Assembly (NCBI GenBank): GCA_950022295.1
Contig: OX465595.1
Span: 431,514,270 to 431,578,269, forward strand
DNA from: Bromus sterilis
Lineage: Eukaryota > Streptophyta > Magnoliopsida > Poales > Poaceae
Reading direction: 5' to 3'
Length of the DNA stretch: 64,000 bases
Made by a program: the position numbers and the translations under genes. Positions 42,440-55,100 of the stretch are shown in pieces (position 1 is the stretch's first letter; every line of letters begins with the position of its first letter). The notes under the pieces were generated by a model, which did not search any database, had not been told where the DNA came from, and saw only the letters and a program-made list of their open reading frames with translations.

Positions 42440-45228
42440 TCAGAATCTTGGCCGTGCACAAGAAAATATGCCCTCCATGATGGAGGCAACAAATTTTCTC
42501 TCAATTGGTTTAGTCTTATTCGCGGTTTCCCTGCACCAGGAGTCAACAGGATGGATGAACAAAACGTTGGGCCTATTAGGATGGTCCATCGCAGCCGCTT
42601 GCCATCCATCTTTTACCACATCTAGGACTCCAGAATGGAGGGCGACTTCATTTAGCCCTGCAATGCGTGTGATTTCAATGCCTGGGAGATCACCCAGCGA
42701 TTCACAGAGTATATGAAGTGACACAAGGTAGGGCATAGCTTTATCTTGGATTGTTATGTCCACCAGACTTTGCTCGCCCACGAGGCATAACCCCTTCAGG
42801 CTTCGGAAATGCTCTGGTTTTATGACCAAGTGCTGAAGCTTATCTTCTACCAGCTTGAGATATTTCAGTGTCATCCTCAGTTCAGAGAGGCCATCTAGGA
42901 TTGTGTCCCCGCTCAGATTAGTTCTTGACAGGCACAGCTCCTCGATGTAGTTCAGCTTTGCACGGAACTGAGGGAGTTGCATCAGCTTACCTCGCAATTT
43001 GAGTGAGGTAAGACGGCCTCTAGCTTCCAGAGAATCCATGAATTGTTCTGAGCATTCTGTTGGGCATCCTTGGAAGTCGATGGATAAGGAACGATCAACC
43101 CTTGTCATATCCAGGCCTCCGCGAATGAATTTCTCCATGGCTCCTAAAACATGAGTCAGTTTCCTGACATCTGCGGTGGAATTGCACCATATTTTCACCT
43201 TCCTCAACTTCCCCATGCGACCCATCAGCTGTGCAAGCCCTTCGTTGTTGCTGATGACAAATCCGGAAAGCCTCTCAAGTTCACTATCTTTTGATAAAAG
43301 CTCGTCTAGCTTCTTCTGTGTGCGGTCATCTTCAACTAGCTGAAACATTCCAAGGAGGTGTTTCAACGCGGGGAGCTGGAGGACTTCAATCGGCAACTTC
43401 ACTACCTCGGTTCTCCTCATGTCGAGAGTCTCTAAAATTTTTAGCTTCACTATTTTCCTTGGAATCTTGTGAATACTGTCTCCAAGGCTCAGATATTTGA
43501 GCAGCAACAGGTCACATATTTTGCCAACATGTACTGTTTTCACATCAGCACATTCTTTGAGATCCAAAACTCGCAGTAGCTTATAGTTGGCATAATTCAA
43601 ATCAGCTTGATGCCTGGCAACATTTGCATCATCAGGGAATACTGCCAGAGTATGGAGGCGAGATAACTCCTTTGGCAAATTCAGTGGCCCATTTCCCGCA
43701 CTGTTAAGATGGAGGGAAAGCCGGCGAATCTCTTTGCCTGGCGGATTCCTCTCTGTCGTCTGGCTACCACACAACATGGTGATGAAGTTCTGTGACTTGG
43801 ATTTGCTGGAAATGGAGTTAAGCATCATCCCAGAAGTTTGGCAGTTCTTCACATTGCCATGATTCCTCACTTGAATGGGCTGAATGACGTTGCGGCTGAT
43901 GAGGCTCTCCAAATTCTTGGCCGCAACATCCTGGGAAAAACTCTCTGTTTCTGGTTGAGGAAACACAAGTCCTTCAGCCAGCCATCGCCTTATCAGGGGA
44001 TTCCTCCTGACAGGATGGTCGCGTGGAAATATGCAGAAATACAGCAATAAATCCTGGACAGCAGGACTGGATAGGATCTCATTGTTGCTGTGCTGCATTC
44101 TTGCTATTGTGTCATCACGAAGATGGAGGCAGGCCTCCACAAATCCCCTCTCTGTCAGCTCTCCAATGAAAACCTGGCTTGTGCTATCCATGGCAAGTGA
44201 TGAACCGTTACCACATCTGCAGCATGTCGCCGGTGGCACCTGAATGGCCGTCGTCATGATAATTCTGCCACCCACTCCATCAGCCCAAGAGAAAGCAGAT
44301 AGTACATCGTACAATTCATCTGTCTTCACGCCATCGATCACAATCAAATACCTAAGATATAATGAATGAACCAATTGATAAAAAGAAGAATCAGCCAATG
44401 TCAAGTAAAAATAAATAAGGGAGTGAACTTATACTACTCTTGATCTTGTAAGGCTACATATATACAGATAATCAATCACCTTTCGGTCTTGAGTAGTCCG
44501 GCCAGCCGGTGATCATTTGCAGCATGTTCGGCTTCTCCATTGACTTGTAGTGTGATGTTGGAGCTGGAGGCAGTCACACAATGATTCTTGGTAAAACTAA
44601 TCAGCAGCAGTTGGTCATGTATTTTCTGAAGAAGCTTGTGGACACTCATGCCGGGCGCCGCACGAACCCAAGCGTGCAGAGGGAACTGGCTGCGCACACC
44701 CCTGTCACTGTAAACCTTGTGGGCAAGGCGGGTCATACCTACTCCCCCGAAGCCGGCGAGCGAGATGACCTTGAGCACCCCCTCCCGCTCCCCCGATTGG
44801 CTCCGCTCAAGCAGGGCAAGAAGTTGCTCCTCCGGATCCTGATCGCTGCCCCCGCCGGCTGGAGCCAGAGGTGCAGCGGCGCCAGCGATGCTGATGCAGT
44901 TCTGCAACTGCTCTAGAGTCTCCTTCGACCTCTTCTTCAGTCTGCCGACCTCCGTGGAGAAGCGGATTCTGCTCATCTTCCCGACCTGGAAGCGGTCGAT
45001 GCAGTCCTCCATGTCGTCCGCCAAGCGCCTGAGGTCTCGGATCCAGAGGTCCGTGATGGATCTGCCGCCACTCGAGTGGCCAATGATTTCTTGGATCGAC
45101 TGCAGGTCGCGGCGGATGAATCCAGCGTCGACCTCCAAGTTATCCAGCTGCTTCCTCCTCCCATCTATCACCGATAGGAGCTTCGGCAAGAGCTTCACTA
45201 TCGGGCTGACTACCACGGCGATCTCCAT
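42440..45228 (-). CDS. CC-NBS-LRR (NLR) protein with degenerate NB-ARC motifs
   Basis: Two exons: 45228-44480 and 44351-42440, intron 44352-44479 (GTGATT...CTTAG), 886 residues. I chose MEIAVVV (45228) as start because the Rx-type coiled coil begins there; an upstream ATG at 45333 is in frame. CC domain ~1-125 with IRDLRRLADDMEDCIDRF (EDVID-like, 63-80). NB-ARC: P-loop GFGGVGMTR (159-167) has Met in place of the nucleotide-binding Lys; kinase-2 YLIVIDGVK has Gly for the second Asp; RNBS-B GGRIIMTT is present; no GLPL motif or surrounding ARC1 segment is found before RNBS-D-like YFCIFPRDH; the MHD position reads TSGMML. The LRR region spans roughly residues 470-860. Divergently transcribed from the NLR-PP2C gene; the intron position and phase match that gene. 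Likely a non-canonical or partner NLR (compare barley HvRga1), or a decaying one. Open frame intact. Confidence 0.88.
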
Positions 45229-45866
45229 TTCTCTCCTTCGATTCTTGGCTCGATTGATCTCCTCGCTATCTCGTGCTACTCTAGATGCGAGTCTCTCCAC
45301 TCCCTTCCATAGGATAGCAGGCGAGATGTGCACTACAGATTTTGGATGCTACTGGTGTAACCGTGTCAGAGCAAAGATTGTTGTAATCACTATTATGCTG
45401 GGCTCATCTACATCCGGTAAACAGTTAAATAACAAAAATATTTTTGAAGTGTAATGTTAGATAAAACAAGATTATTTATGTGGAAAACCTTACAAAAAAA
45501 TAAATACAGACTCACGAAGGCATAACTTCATTGTCATGAGTATTAAAATTACGAAAGAGCCGTCTTTAAGTGTGACTATATAGAATATATATAAGAGGCA
45601 CCATATTTTTTGAATTTGTTAAAAAAAGCAATATAAGAAAAAGTTCAGGATCGGTTAGAGATGCTCTGAAAACAGACAAACCAAACACATCAAAACTGGG
45701 AGCCGGATCCTCTGACTTACAAGAGACAAGTCACGTATGTACAGTATCTTCTCTATATAAGATGAAGAAGGAAATTCAGAGATGGTACGCTGCTGGAAAT
45801 TCACTGCAGATGTGTTACTGTATATAGATTACTGTAGATCATTACTGTTTGTAAATCGCTGATTAA
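45229..45866. promoter_or_regulatory. Upstream region of the minus-strand NLR, part of the head-to-head spacer
   Basis: This is the original proximal spacer between the divergent NLRs, now cut off from the other gene by the MITE at 45867. AT-rich; no definite TATA box or factor site stands out. With the MITE and its contents removed, the distance between the two presumed start codons would be about 1.3 kb, compatible with a shared promoter. Confidence 0.4.
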
Positions 45867-46488
45867 GAGCCTGTTTGGGACTGCTTCGCTCCCTAAAATT
45901 TAGCTCCGCTCCAAGAAATGCAAGCCAAACGGGGTAACTCCATGATATTCTACTCCGAAAATAAACTAGAATCTGGGATACAACTCCTTGTTTTTCCTAA
46001 AGCTCCTCAGGGGGTGATCCAGATAAAATCTAGAAGCTGGAGTTGAAGAAAAAATTAATCACCACTGTCACCAATAAGTGGATACCCCTTCATCAACCAA
46101 TCAAATAGATATTTTTCACCAATTTTTTTTATCTCTACTCCTAAAGGGGGAGTTGGTACGTCGTTCGTTGAACCCAACTCCCCTGTCGAACGAATCGAAC
46201 TCCCCCCGATTTTTCTGCCGAGGGCGACGCCCCATCCCATGCGAAAAAACCCAGACCTAAGCACATTCCCTCTCTCACAATCCCTAGCCGCCGCTCGTCT
46301 CTCTCCATACACAGCCGCAACCCACCCTTCGACCACGGCGGCGCTCGCCTTTCTCTGCATCTTGATCCAATCTTCCTCTCCCTCTCATCCCCGCCCGCCG
46401 CCGCTGCACACGCTCTCGTCCGCCTGCTCCTTCCACCCGAACCCCACTCGCTCCCTCCTCCCTTGATCTACCCACCCCGCCTCAAGAT

Positions 46489-48729
46489 CGAGCACGATGG
46501 CTCACAGCCCCGCCGCTCGTCCTCTCCCTCATGTATCTCTATTCCGGCAGCCAAGATCGAGCCCAACGTCGGCCAAGCCACCCGCCGGCGTCCCAGTTCG
46601 AGCAAGGTGAAGACCCCTCTGCCTTGTTTTTCTTCATTTTTTTTCAGAATTTGTAGGTGTGTGAGCGAAATTTGTGTGGCCATAATGTGAGTGTATGTAT
46701 CATCGTGAATTCCATGGCGCTGGCGTCCCCCTCCTCCTCTTCCAAGCTGTGGTTGGCGCTGCTGTTAGAAAGGGCTCTAGCATTCTAGATGTGCACGCCA
46801 TGGTTTTGTGATAAAGGTGGATCTCATATGGTTGACTGTACCGTGATCAAACTGATTCAAATATGTGTACTGCTTCCTTTCTCTATCATTGTATTGTTTG
46901 ACAACTTAATCATTTTTATTTTACATGTTAAGTCCAAAATAAAATTGTTTATCTTTAATAAATCTGATAAAAAGGAAATTTATCAGTGTGCTCTTGTCCT
47001 TGGGAAGTTGGAGTGACTTATCATCTTCAAATGCTACACGGAGTAATTGATTTTATAAATTATTTTTCTACAGATTAAGGATAGCATACCAGAGCTTCAT
47101 TTGTCGGATGGATGGGAGAAAAAGCACACACTATTTGTAAAGTTGAAGTAAGTTTAATCAAGGTGTGTATATACCAGCTTGCTAATATTTTGTCGTAATT
47201 CCAGAATATGGTTATTGTTTTGATTTGCAAACTGCAAATATGTTCGATGTCTTGGAGTGACTACCAATGGTGGAGCTATTTTCATTTAAAAAACTGTGCT
47301 CTCCTTTAGCCTAGCACCAAGATTTTTCCTTGTAGCTCTGCCACAAGATGCATTCTTACGTATCCCATTTAAATTCAAGTCTTCACCAGATCACAAACTC
47401 TCTTCGACATGGCACCAAATGATGATATGTAGATTTCCTTAGCTTGCTAACTAGAGACATTTAAACCGGTATTGTTTCTCTTTATATTTTTTTCAGGCTG
47501 CTGCATACTATATTTTTGTAAGGCTGAGCATGCTACAATATATGCTTGTATAATTTGAACAATATATCTGTGCAGTCGAGTCTGAACGTGAAGCCCCCAC
47601 GCATGGCTTTGCCTCCTGTGTCTGTCGGCCCGCGCCCCTGTGTCCCCTCACATGAGTGTGGTTGTCGGTTGCGGGACCGGCGAGGTGGTTCTTGTTCTGA
47701 GTTGTGGCAGGGTGATGCTTCTCGTAGTATCTATCACTCTATCCCATGCCTCCTTTTGCACCTCAGGATCCAAGGAGGGGTGGGGATGGTCGCGGACTAG
47801 CACGATAGCATAACTTCTTCCTTGTTCTTTTGTGTTTGAATTAAATTTGGTGGTTCTCGATATTACACGAATCTAATGATCTTGATCTTGTTCTGTATGT
47901 AGGTACAGTCGGTATTTAACGTTTGGTTAAAGAAAGGAGCTTGATTTGTCGATTATGGGCACGGAGTACGTTCTGCCATGTAATAGTAGATGAGTTGATT
48001 ACTTGCTTCTCTTTGTAGGGAAACGATTAGTGCTTGAATCTATGTGTCATGTTTCTCCATTATCCAATCTAATCTATCTTCATATATGCATAAATTGGTT
48101 GGATTGAATTACGCCATATAAATATAGTATGGATACCTAGGAACTAATGATTGATAAAATTGCACTATTTGGATTCCATTTCTGAACAAAGAAGTCATGA
48201 AAATAGGTAAGTGATGCATTCCCATTCAGCATTTGCATATAAAAGAAAAGAACACCTAATACAGCTGAAGGAAACTGGCAGGAACAAGCTAATTGATTAA
48301 TTGAACTCACAAGATGGAGTTACTACACTGACCACCAAAACTGGGGCAAAGGCAAATGGACCAAGGCAGAAAAAAACACACATAGACCCATCCATCTATC
48401 CTCTTGAGCATTCAGCTCAATTTTGACTTGTTGTTCCCAATGTGCAGAGAATGGTGCATCACCTATGTATCGGTTGATGGCCTGGGTCCACAGAGCCAAG
48501 TGCAAAGTCGGGTAGACCAGTGCAATTTAATTCTGTAACAATTGAGAATTTGGCTCTATATAATAGGCTTATAATTTTGTTATAATTTCTTACAGCTGAA
48601 TGATCTTGACCGATATGTTATAATACACATCGGTCCTACATACTGGTATTTTATCTTTCAAGATGAAGGAGCGGAGGCACTCAGACTTAGCTGCTCAAGG
48701 TTCAAGAAGATATGCAAGATTGAACAAGG
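46489..48729 (+). pseudogene. Exon-like gene fragments inside the Helitron
   Basis: 46489-46608 is GC-rich, in frame with MAHSPAARPLPHVSLFRQ, and ends at a GGTGAAG donor. 47074-47147 reads IKDSIPELHLSDGWEKKHTL between a CTACAG acceptor and a GTAAG donor. 48597-48729 reads LNDLDRYVIIHIGPTYWYF after a TTACAG acceptor. The pieces look like exons from one or more host genes with introns retained, as Helitrons commonly capture, but I do not recognise the source and no continuous coding sequence can be built with confidence. Confidence 0.35.
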
Positions 48730-50389
48730 TTAGATTAAAGTTTTAGGTATCTATCAGTAACATTACAATCTTGATTTTATGTGGTTCAGTTTTACCTAAC
48801 TATCAGTAACGTACATTACATCCTTGATTACATGGAATATACTGTCATGTTCATTTCAGTCAAAAAAGATTAATTATTTAAAATGTTAGTTTAAGCAATT
48901 GTTGAGGAGGAGCGGGAGGAGGTCGCAACCGCCGCCGCCACCGTCACCTACGCCTACACTAAAAATCTAAAGCAATTTCACTCAGTTAGTCTTACACAAA
49001 AAATCTAAAGTGTTCATCGTGCTGAAAAGATCTGTCAACGCAAGAACTTCCACTGAATTAGTCCTACACTTTCAATTCATCACCAGCCTTGTGTTATGAT
49101 AATTGAATTTTCTATAGCATAACTGAATTTCTGTTTATCTATAGCATAACTGAAAAGTTATTGGCATCGACAGGTTTGCAGACATATACCTGTGAGATTC
49201 CATACATGAGAAAGCCGAGGCACACTTGGATTATTGTACACACACATAGTACTCGTGTAGTATCCAGCACCAAGTTCCACAGTTCTTTTTTAATCATCAG
49301 GTGGTAGTGTTGGAGTAGTTTAGCTGGGTTCTCTAGGTGATGTTAACATAAGTTCTGTAGGTCAGAACACATATTTTGATATCGTGATAGGAAGAAAGCC
49401 AATTTGAACACAGGTTTTTCCTTGTGATGAGATTGTTAGTTGGATGTATGACCTATCACACAGATTTTGACAGTAAGAAAATTTGGGTATGTTGGCTCCT
49501 CACTGAAGTTCATTCCTTAGAAATACAATGAATATGTTCTCTCTCTTTACAATTTTTTTTGTGTTTGCCAAGCTTGGCTGCTCATGGACCCTGATGCTAA
49601 ATATGTTTTTGAAGTATTGTGAAGGGCTGCTGTAAGAACAGTTGTATTATCTAGCTTTCTATATTGTAGTGGAGAGCTGGAGATCACCAAGATATATATG
49701 ATGTTCTAATGCAAAATTATTATGGGATTTAACCCATCTACATGTACAAACAAAGAATGCAGTTTTTTCGCTGCGTTTCTTGGACTAATGTGGCAACTTG
49801 CACTCATATGAGCAGGGAGAGCTGGCTAGAATGGTCTACAAGAAGGGGCTGGATCAAGAGTAGACCTTTGGAAGGTTACAATCTCATATGTGTATATGAC
49901 CCCTTTTCCAAGACCCAAGAGGAAGGCATCCATGTATAATTCAGTCATATTTATTAGCATTGCCACTTAATCTTCTTTTCTTGTTCTCCCAATAATGAAA
50001 ATTGTAGACATGGTAGTGTTGGATCATTCCGTTGCTGCAAATTTGTCTCCTTTGTTATCTATAATACTTGCCTATTTAAAATATGTGAGTACCCCAAGAC
50101 CAAGAGGAAGATGTGCATATATTGTAATATGCAGCATGTTGTGAGATATTTATTTCTTTTATCTATGTCATGTGTTAGTTTTATTCTATAATTTACAAAC
50201 TATTTTGTCATGACAGTCCAGTTCAAATAATATAGCAGTCTATTTATGCCATGTATACTTGTATGCAGATAATAAAGGTGGTCCATTCATCTTTGGATCA
50301 GATTCGACGAAAATAAGTGGTCCATTAGTGATTAGTATCAGTTAGCAAAAAGTGTGATCCCCATATTATAATTTTGGCTCCTCCCGTAC

Positions 50390-51150
50390 CGTGAATGATC
50401 GAGGGGGGGGGGGCTAACCCTAGCCTCCTCAACCCTCCCATTCCCTCCCCTCACCACTGCTGGTGCGCTCCATCCAACAAAGCAGTTGCGGCACACGTGC
50501 AGAAGGTGCACCGACGATGTGGGGTCGCAGATGGCTTGCCCGGCGTGAAGTGCTGCGAGGTGGGGCACACCATGGTGGCGGTGGCGGGAAGATCTGGCTC
50601 GACTAGATCTGGTCCTTCGACTGTTGTGGAGCCCTCGCCCGCGGTGCTTGACAGTCCGACCGATGTGGGGCGTGGCCTTGCCGGGTGTGGGTTTGTCCAG
50701 TCCGTAAGGGCTCTGTGGTGGCTGTCATACCAGCGGCGAGGAGGCAGACGTACGTGGTGTGGTGGAAGCGTGACACAACGCGGCCTGCTAATTGGAGCGG
50801 TGCTGTGCAGGGTGGTTGTGTGGCGCCCCACTCTACTCATAGGCATTGTAGGTGGTTGCCTCAGGATGATCTGATGCAACCTCGACCTCTCTTGGCTGGG
50901 TTGTGCTCCGACTCCATCGTCACACGGTGGGTGCACTGATCGTCGAAGTGGGTGCTGCGTCTCGGGTGGCGGCGGCCGGCGTTCGCCGATGAAGTGCGGG
51001 TGGTGGTGGTTTCCTCCCCTCTTCGGGGTCCAGGCCATCAGAACAAGCTTCTCGCGCGACGGAGGCAACCAGGATTCGAGGCTCATGTGCGGGCGGATCT
51101 GATTAGGGCCCGTTGTGGGTCGGAGCCGCGCTCCGGGTAGGCGATCAATG
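50390..51150. other. GC-rich captured segment near the Helitron 3' end
   Basis: Contains a run of 11 G (50403-50413) followed by GC-rich sequence open in several frames on both strands (up to 235 codons on the minus strand). The frames have low-complexity Pro/Arg/Ser composition and no recognisable domain; I treat them as non-coding or as a captured 5' gene fragment. Confidence 0.35.
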
Positions 51151-51650
51151 AAGAACACCCAAATAAAGGTTTCTTTGTGGAATTTAATTATTAATTATTG
51201 TTGGCTATCTTTTGCATACATATAAAATTAATATGCATTATTTTTATATATGACTATACCAAAATATTTAAAAAGCCCGTTGCAACGCACGAGCATTCTA
51301 CTAGTTCTTATAAAGCTGGAGCTAGTTGCAAGCCAAATATAATAAAACATTTTTTTATAAATCTATAACTTCTACATAAAGCCGTTCTAAAATGAATTTA
51401 ATAGAGTGAAGCTAATTTTTATGAAGCCGGAGTAGTTTCAAACATGCTCTAAACTGCAGTTTAGAGGAAAGTCAGGGCACCGTGGCTTCGCTGACTTTGC
51501 TCCCTAAAGTTAAAGTTAGAGGATCTCGATCCCTAAAACTGCATCACTCGGGCTATCGAGTGTATCCCAAATGATGGGGTCGTCGTCTCCGCTGATTTCC
51601 TCACCTTCCTCCACAGTGGTGCTTCCACACACTAACTAGGGTCTCCACCA

Positions 51651-52150
51651 ATGCCTCTGTGGGAGCGGTCCGCCTCCGCGCCAACGTCCCCCCCATCCCC
51701 CACCCACCGTCCCAACCGCAGCCGTATCGAACGCGTCGGCTTTGTGCGCCACCAGACCTGGCTGCGGCGGCTGGTCGATGTCGACGGCAGCGAAGACGGG
51801 CTCTCCGCGCTGCGCCTGGATGAGGACGATTCGCTCGCCGCCAGTCCGTCATCCTCGTACCCAGCGAGGAGGGATGCGGTCTGGTCTGGGCTCGAGTCCG
51901 CGAGCTCGGCGCCGTTGTGGAGGTCGCGGGTTAGCATGGAGGTGGCGCCGGCCAGGTCGTCGTCGAAACCCATGACGCAGCCTCACCCTCTGCCGCTGCC
52001 TTACGACACCGCTCTGTCATCCTCGTACCCAGCGAAGAGCGATGCGATCTGGTCTGGGCTCGCGTCCGCGAACTAGGCCCCGATCTCGAGGTCGAGTAGC
52101 ATGGAGGTCGCGCCGTCGATGTCGTCGTCGGAACCCATGCCGCTGCCCCA
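51651..52150 (+). repeat. In-frame tandem duplication upstream of the NLR-PP2C start
   Basis: A 168-bp (56-codon) unit starting GTCATCCTCGTACCCAGCGA at 51848 is repeated from 52016. Both copies contain a MEVAP...SSS(K/E)PM phrase. An open frame from 51651 runs in the same phase as the NLR frame and is stopped only by a TAG at 52074-52076, which in the first repeat copy is a sense codon. The gene may formerly have started upstream. Confidence 0.8.
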
Positions 52151-55100
52151 CGAGGATGGCGCCGCATACTCAGCGAGCGAGGACACGGTATTGATCCCGC
52201 TTCGCTTGAGGACACATCGCCGGATGGGGGGCGGTTCTGATCCCGATTCGCTTGAGGCGGAAATGGAGGATCCCATCACGGCTTTGCTCGGCCCCATGGG
52301 TCGCCTCCTCCGGCGGCTCCATTCATTCGAGGCTTCCGAACAAGGTCTGCCAGAGGGGCTCAGTACGAACGAGATCCGGCTTCTCAAAGAAGGCCTAGAA
52401 GGATTGTACGACCACCTCAAGGATGTGCCGGAGGCAGATCTGGACGCCGGTGTCACGCCCAAATGGTGGATCAAGGAGGTTCGGGAACTTGGTTATGACA
52501 CAGAAGACTTCTTCGAAGAAGTTACGCAATCCTGTGATGACGGCGTGGTTGTCGGCAGAGGCACCGTCTCTGGAATCATTAGCAAGCGGAGGCAGCGCCT
52601 GCCCCAGATTGCAGAGGATCTCTCACATTAATGGCTCGTGCGGATGATGCGAGAGAAAGATGCCAAAGTTTCCAGCTTGCTCCAGAGACAGCCATCAAAT
52701 CTGAACAGGGACAAGCTGGTATCAGCTGCAACACGCCTGAATTGCTCCTCAACCTGCCGGTGTCGGGCGTGTCCAGCTCCGACATCCATGTGGACACCGC
52801 TGGCTGTAGCCCTGTTGGTGTCGAGGAACCCATGAAGAAGCTTGTTAACTTGCTTTCTTTCGGCGACAGCAACCAGAGACAGCTCAAGGTGTTACCCATC
52901 CTTGGATCTGCAGGAGTTGGAAAAACGATGGTTGCCAGAACAATATATCATCAGTATGGAGGGGAATTCCAGTGCCGGGCTTTTGTACGGGTGTCCCGAA
53001 ATGCCGATATGAGGTGGCTTCTCACCAGCATTCTCTCACAAATTAAGGCACCACAGACTCATTTCTTTTCTGATGCACAGGACCTTATTGACAGTATTAT
53101 CAAACATCTTCAAGGAAAAAGGTATATCCCTACTGTTTGTAGAACAATATGGTATGTTTAGGCCAGGGCTGTTTGGATTGCTGGAAATGCATCAAAAAAT
53201 GTGTCTTGCCTCCGTACAACCGCTACAGAAGTTTAGTACCCTCAAAACAAAAATAGTTATTGATGGGAAAGGATAAATCTGTACATGTTATTTGAATCTG
53301 ATTTTCTTACCTTGTCCTGATACCATTCCCCATTTTTTCATGCCATAGTATTACCGCCATTCTTTATTCAAACAAGAACTGGTGTCGTGGTTCTAGTACG
53401 GAGGAAGTAGATACCCTGATGTATGTCATGCTTCCGTGAAAGAAATCCTACTCATTGTCGCTTACGTTGATGAGGAGGATATTACATCGTGCACTTTTCC
53501 TCAGCGCTTCTGTGTGCAAAGGAAACCATTGTCGCTGGCCACAGTAATATATAGGGATTAATTTTCAACATATTTCATATAGAAGAAGTATAAATATAAA
53601 AGACATTATACTTACACCCTAAACTCATGGACCCACCCTTTCCATTTACATTGTCTTATCCTCTATCTTCGGAAAACTACAAAACTTGGGAGATAAGTCT
53701 GATGTGTTTGGCAGAAACGCCATTACTATTAACTCTTTTCTTAGTTTTCTGTCTTCTCCTTCTCACGTATTCCTTTTAGAGAATATAGATCATATTTATA
53801 TTGATTGTGGTTCCTTGCCTGTTTCTTTTTGTGTGTGTGTGCGCGCGTGTGTGTAAGCTTGACTATATATATATTCAGCATGAACAAAAATATCTTACAG
53901 GTACTTCATTGTGGTTGATGATTTATGGACAGCGTCTGTATGGGATATTATTAGCCGTGCTTTTCCCTATGGTGATCGTTGCAGCAGAATACTGACAACC
54001 ACACAAGTTGAGGATGTAGCATTGGCATGTTCTGGTTATGAGTCAGAGTACATATTTGAGATGGAACCTCTTAATGATGATGAATCTCAAAAATTATTCT
54101 TCAACACTGTTTTTGGCTCTGAAGGTGAAGGTGGTTGTCCTAAGGAGTTTGAAGTAGTAGCGGATGGGATTATCAGGAAATGCGGTGGTTTACCGTTATC
54201 AACTCTAAATATAGCAAGCTTGCTGCTACCAGGGAAATCAAACCCTGCAATTCAGCAATGGGAGAATGTAGAAAGTGCTCTACCCTCCACTTTGAGGACA
54301 AATCCTAGTTCTAAAGGGATGAAAGATGTTCTAATCCTTGTATACAATAAGCTTCCACTTCATTTGAATACATGCTTGCTCTACGTTGGTATGTATCCAG
54401 AGGGCCACACGATCAGTAAGCTTGATTTGGAGAAGCAATGGGTTGCTGAAAGCTTTGTCGGTGACACCGAGCATGGTTACTTTAACGAGCTTGTCAGAAG
54501 AGGTATGATATCCAACCTGTAGACACTAACTATCATGGCGAGGTGTTGTCATGCACAGTTAATCAAATGGTACTAGATCTTATCAGGTACAAATCCATGG
54601 AGGATAATTTCATCATTACCGTGAACTATCTTGAATCAACTCTAGGGCTTCCTGACAAGGCTCGTCGATTGTCTGTGCAGTTCGGAGGTGCAAAAAGTGC
54701 AAAGATACCGGGAAGCATCAGAATATCCCAAGTTCAATCACTCTTTTTTTGTGGATTCTCCAGATGTGCACCTTCCATTATGGATTATTGCCTTCTTCGA
54801 GTTCTGATTCTTCATATTTGGGCTGATCAAGACAAGATGAGCTTTGACCTAACTGGAATTGGTAAACTATTTCATCTGCGATATGTCAAGGTTGAATGTA
54901 ATCTCACTGACGATTTGCCAGACAAGATTCAAGGTTTACGTTACTTGGAAACGCTGCAAATAGATGGAAGACTTTCTGCTGTTCCATCAGATATTGGAAA
55001 TTTGGAGAAATTACGGCACCTCCGCCTTCCAAAGCAGGCTAATGTGTGGGAACTTGGTGGGCTCGTTAACCTCCAGGATCTTCATCTCACCTATTCCACT

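Larger units (their letters stand above)
46132..51304 (+). mobile_element. Putative non-autonomous Helitron with captured gene fragments
   Basis: The right end reads GCCCGTTGCAACGCACGAGC (imperfect hairpin) followed by ATTCTACTAG and then T, the typical 3' end of grass Helitrons (hairpin, short spacer, CTAG, insertion before T). The left end is TCTCTACTCCTAAAGGGG after an A, matching the 5'-TC rule and the A/T insertion site. No target duplication, as expected. No Rep/helicase gene is visible. The interior (5.2 kb) has exon-like pieces with splice sites, a GC-rich start region (46270-46610) and a GC-rich 3' part (50390-51140). The 5' end is less secure than the 3' end. Confidence 0.65.
45867..51449. 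mobile_element. MITE (TAA duplication) interrupted by a Helitron-like element
   Basis: Ends GAGCCTGTTTGGGACTGCTT (left) and, reverse-complemented, GAGCATGTTTGAAACTACTC (right) are similar over more than 40 bases including TTAGCT phrases. The target duplication TAA is at 45864-45866 and 51450-51452. Without 46132-51304 it is ~410 bp and non-coding, consistent with a Tourist/Harbinger-type MITE. Confidence 0.78.

Noticed and set aside
45229..45333. Upstream in-frame ATG (45333) as start of the minus-strand NLR
   Set aside because: The 35 extra residues do not resemble an NLR N-terminus, whereas the CC domain begins at the ATG at 45228; kept only as an alternative.
50451..51158. 235-codon minus-strand open frame
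   Set aside because: Low-complexity Pro/Arg/His composition within the Helitron GC-rich segment, with an equally open plus-strand frame; no domain.
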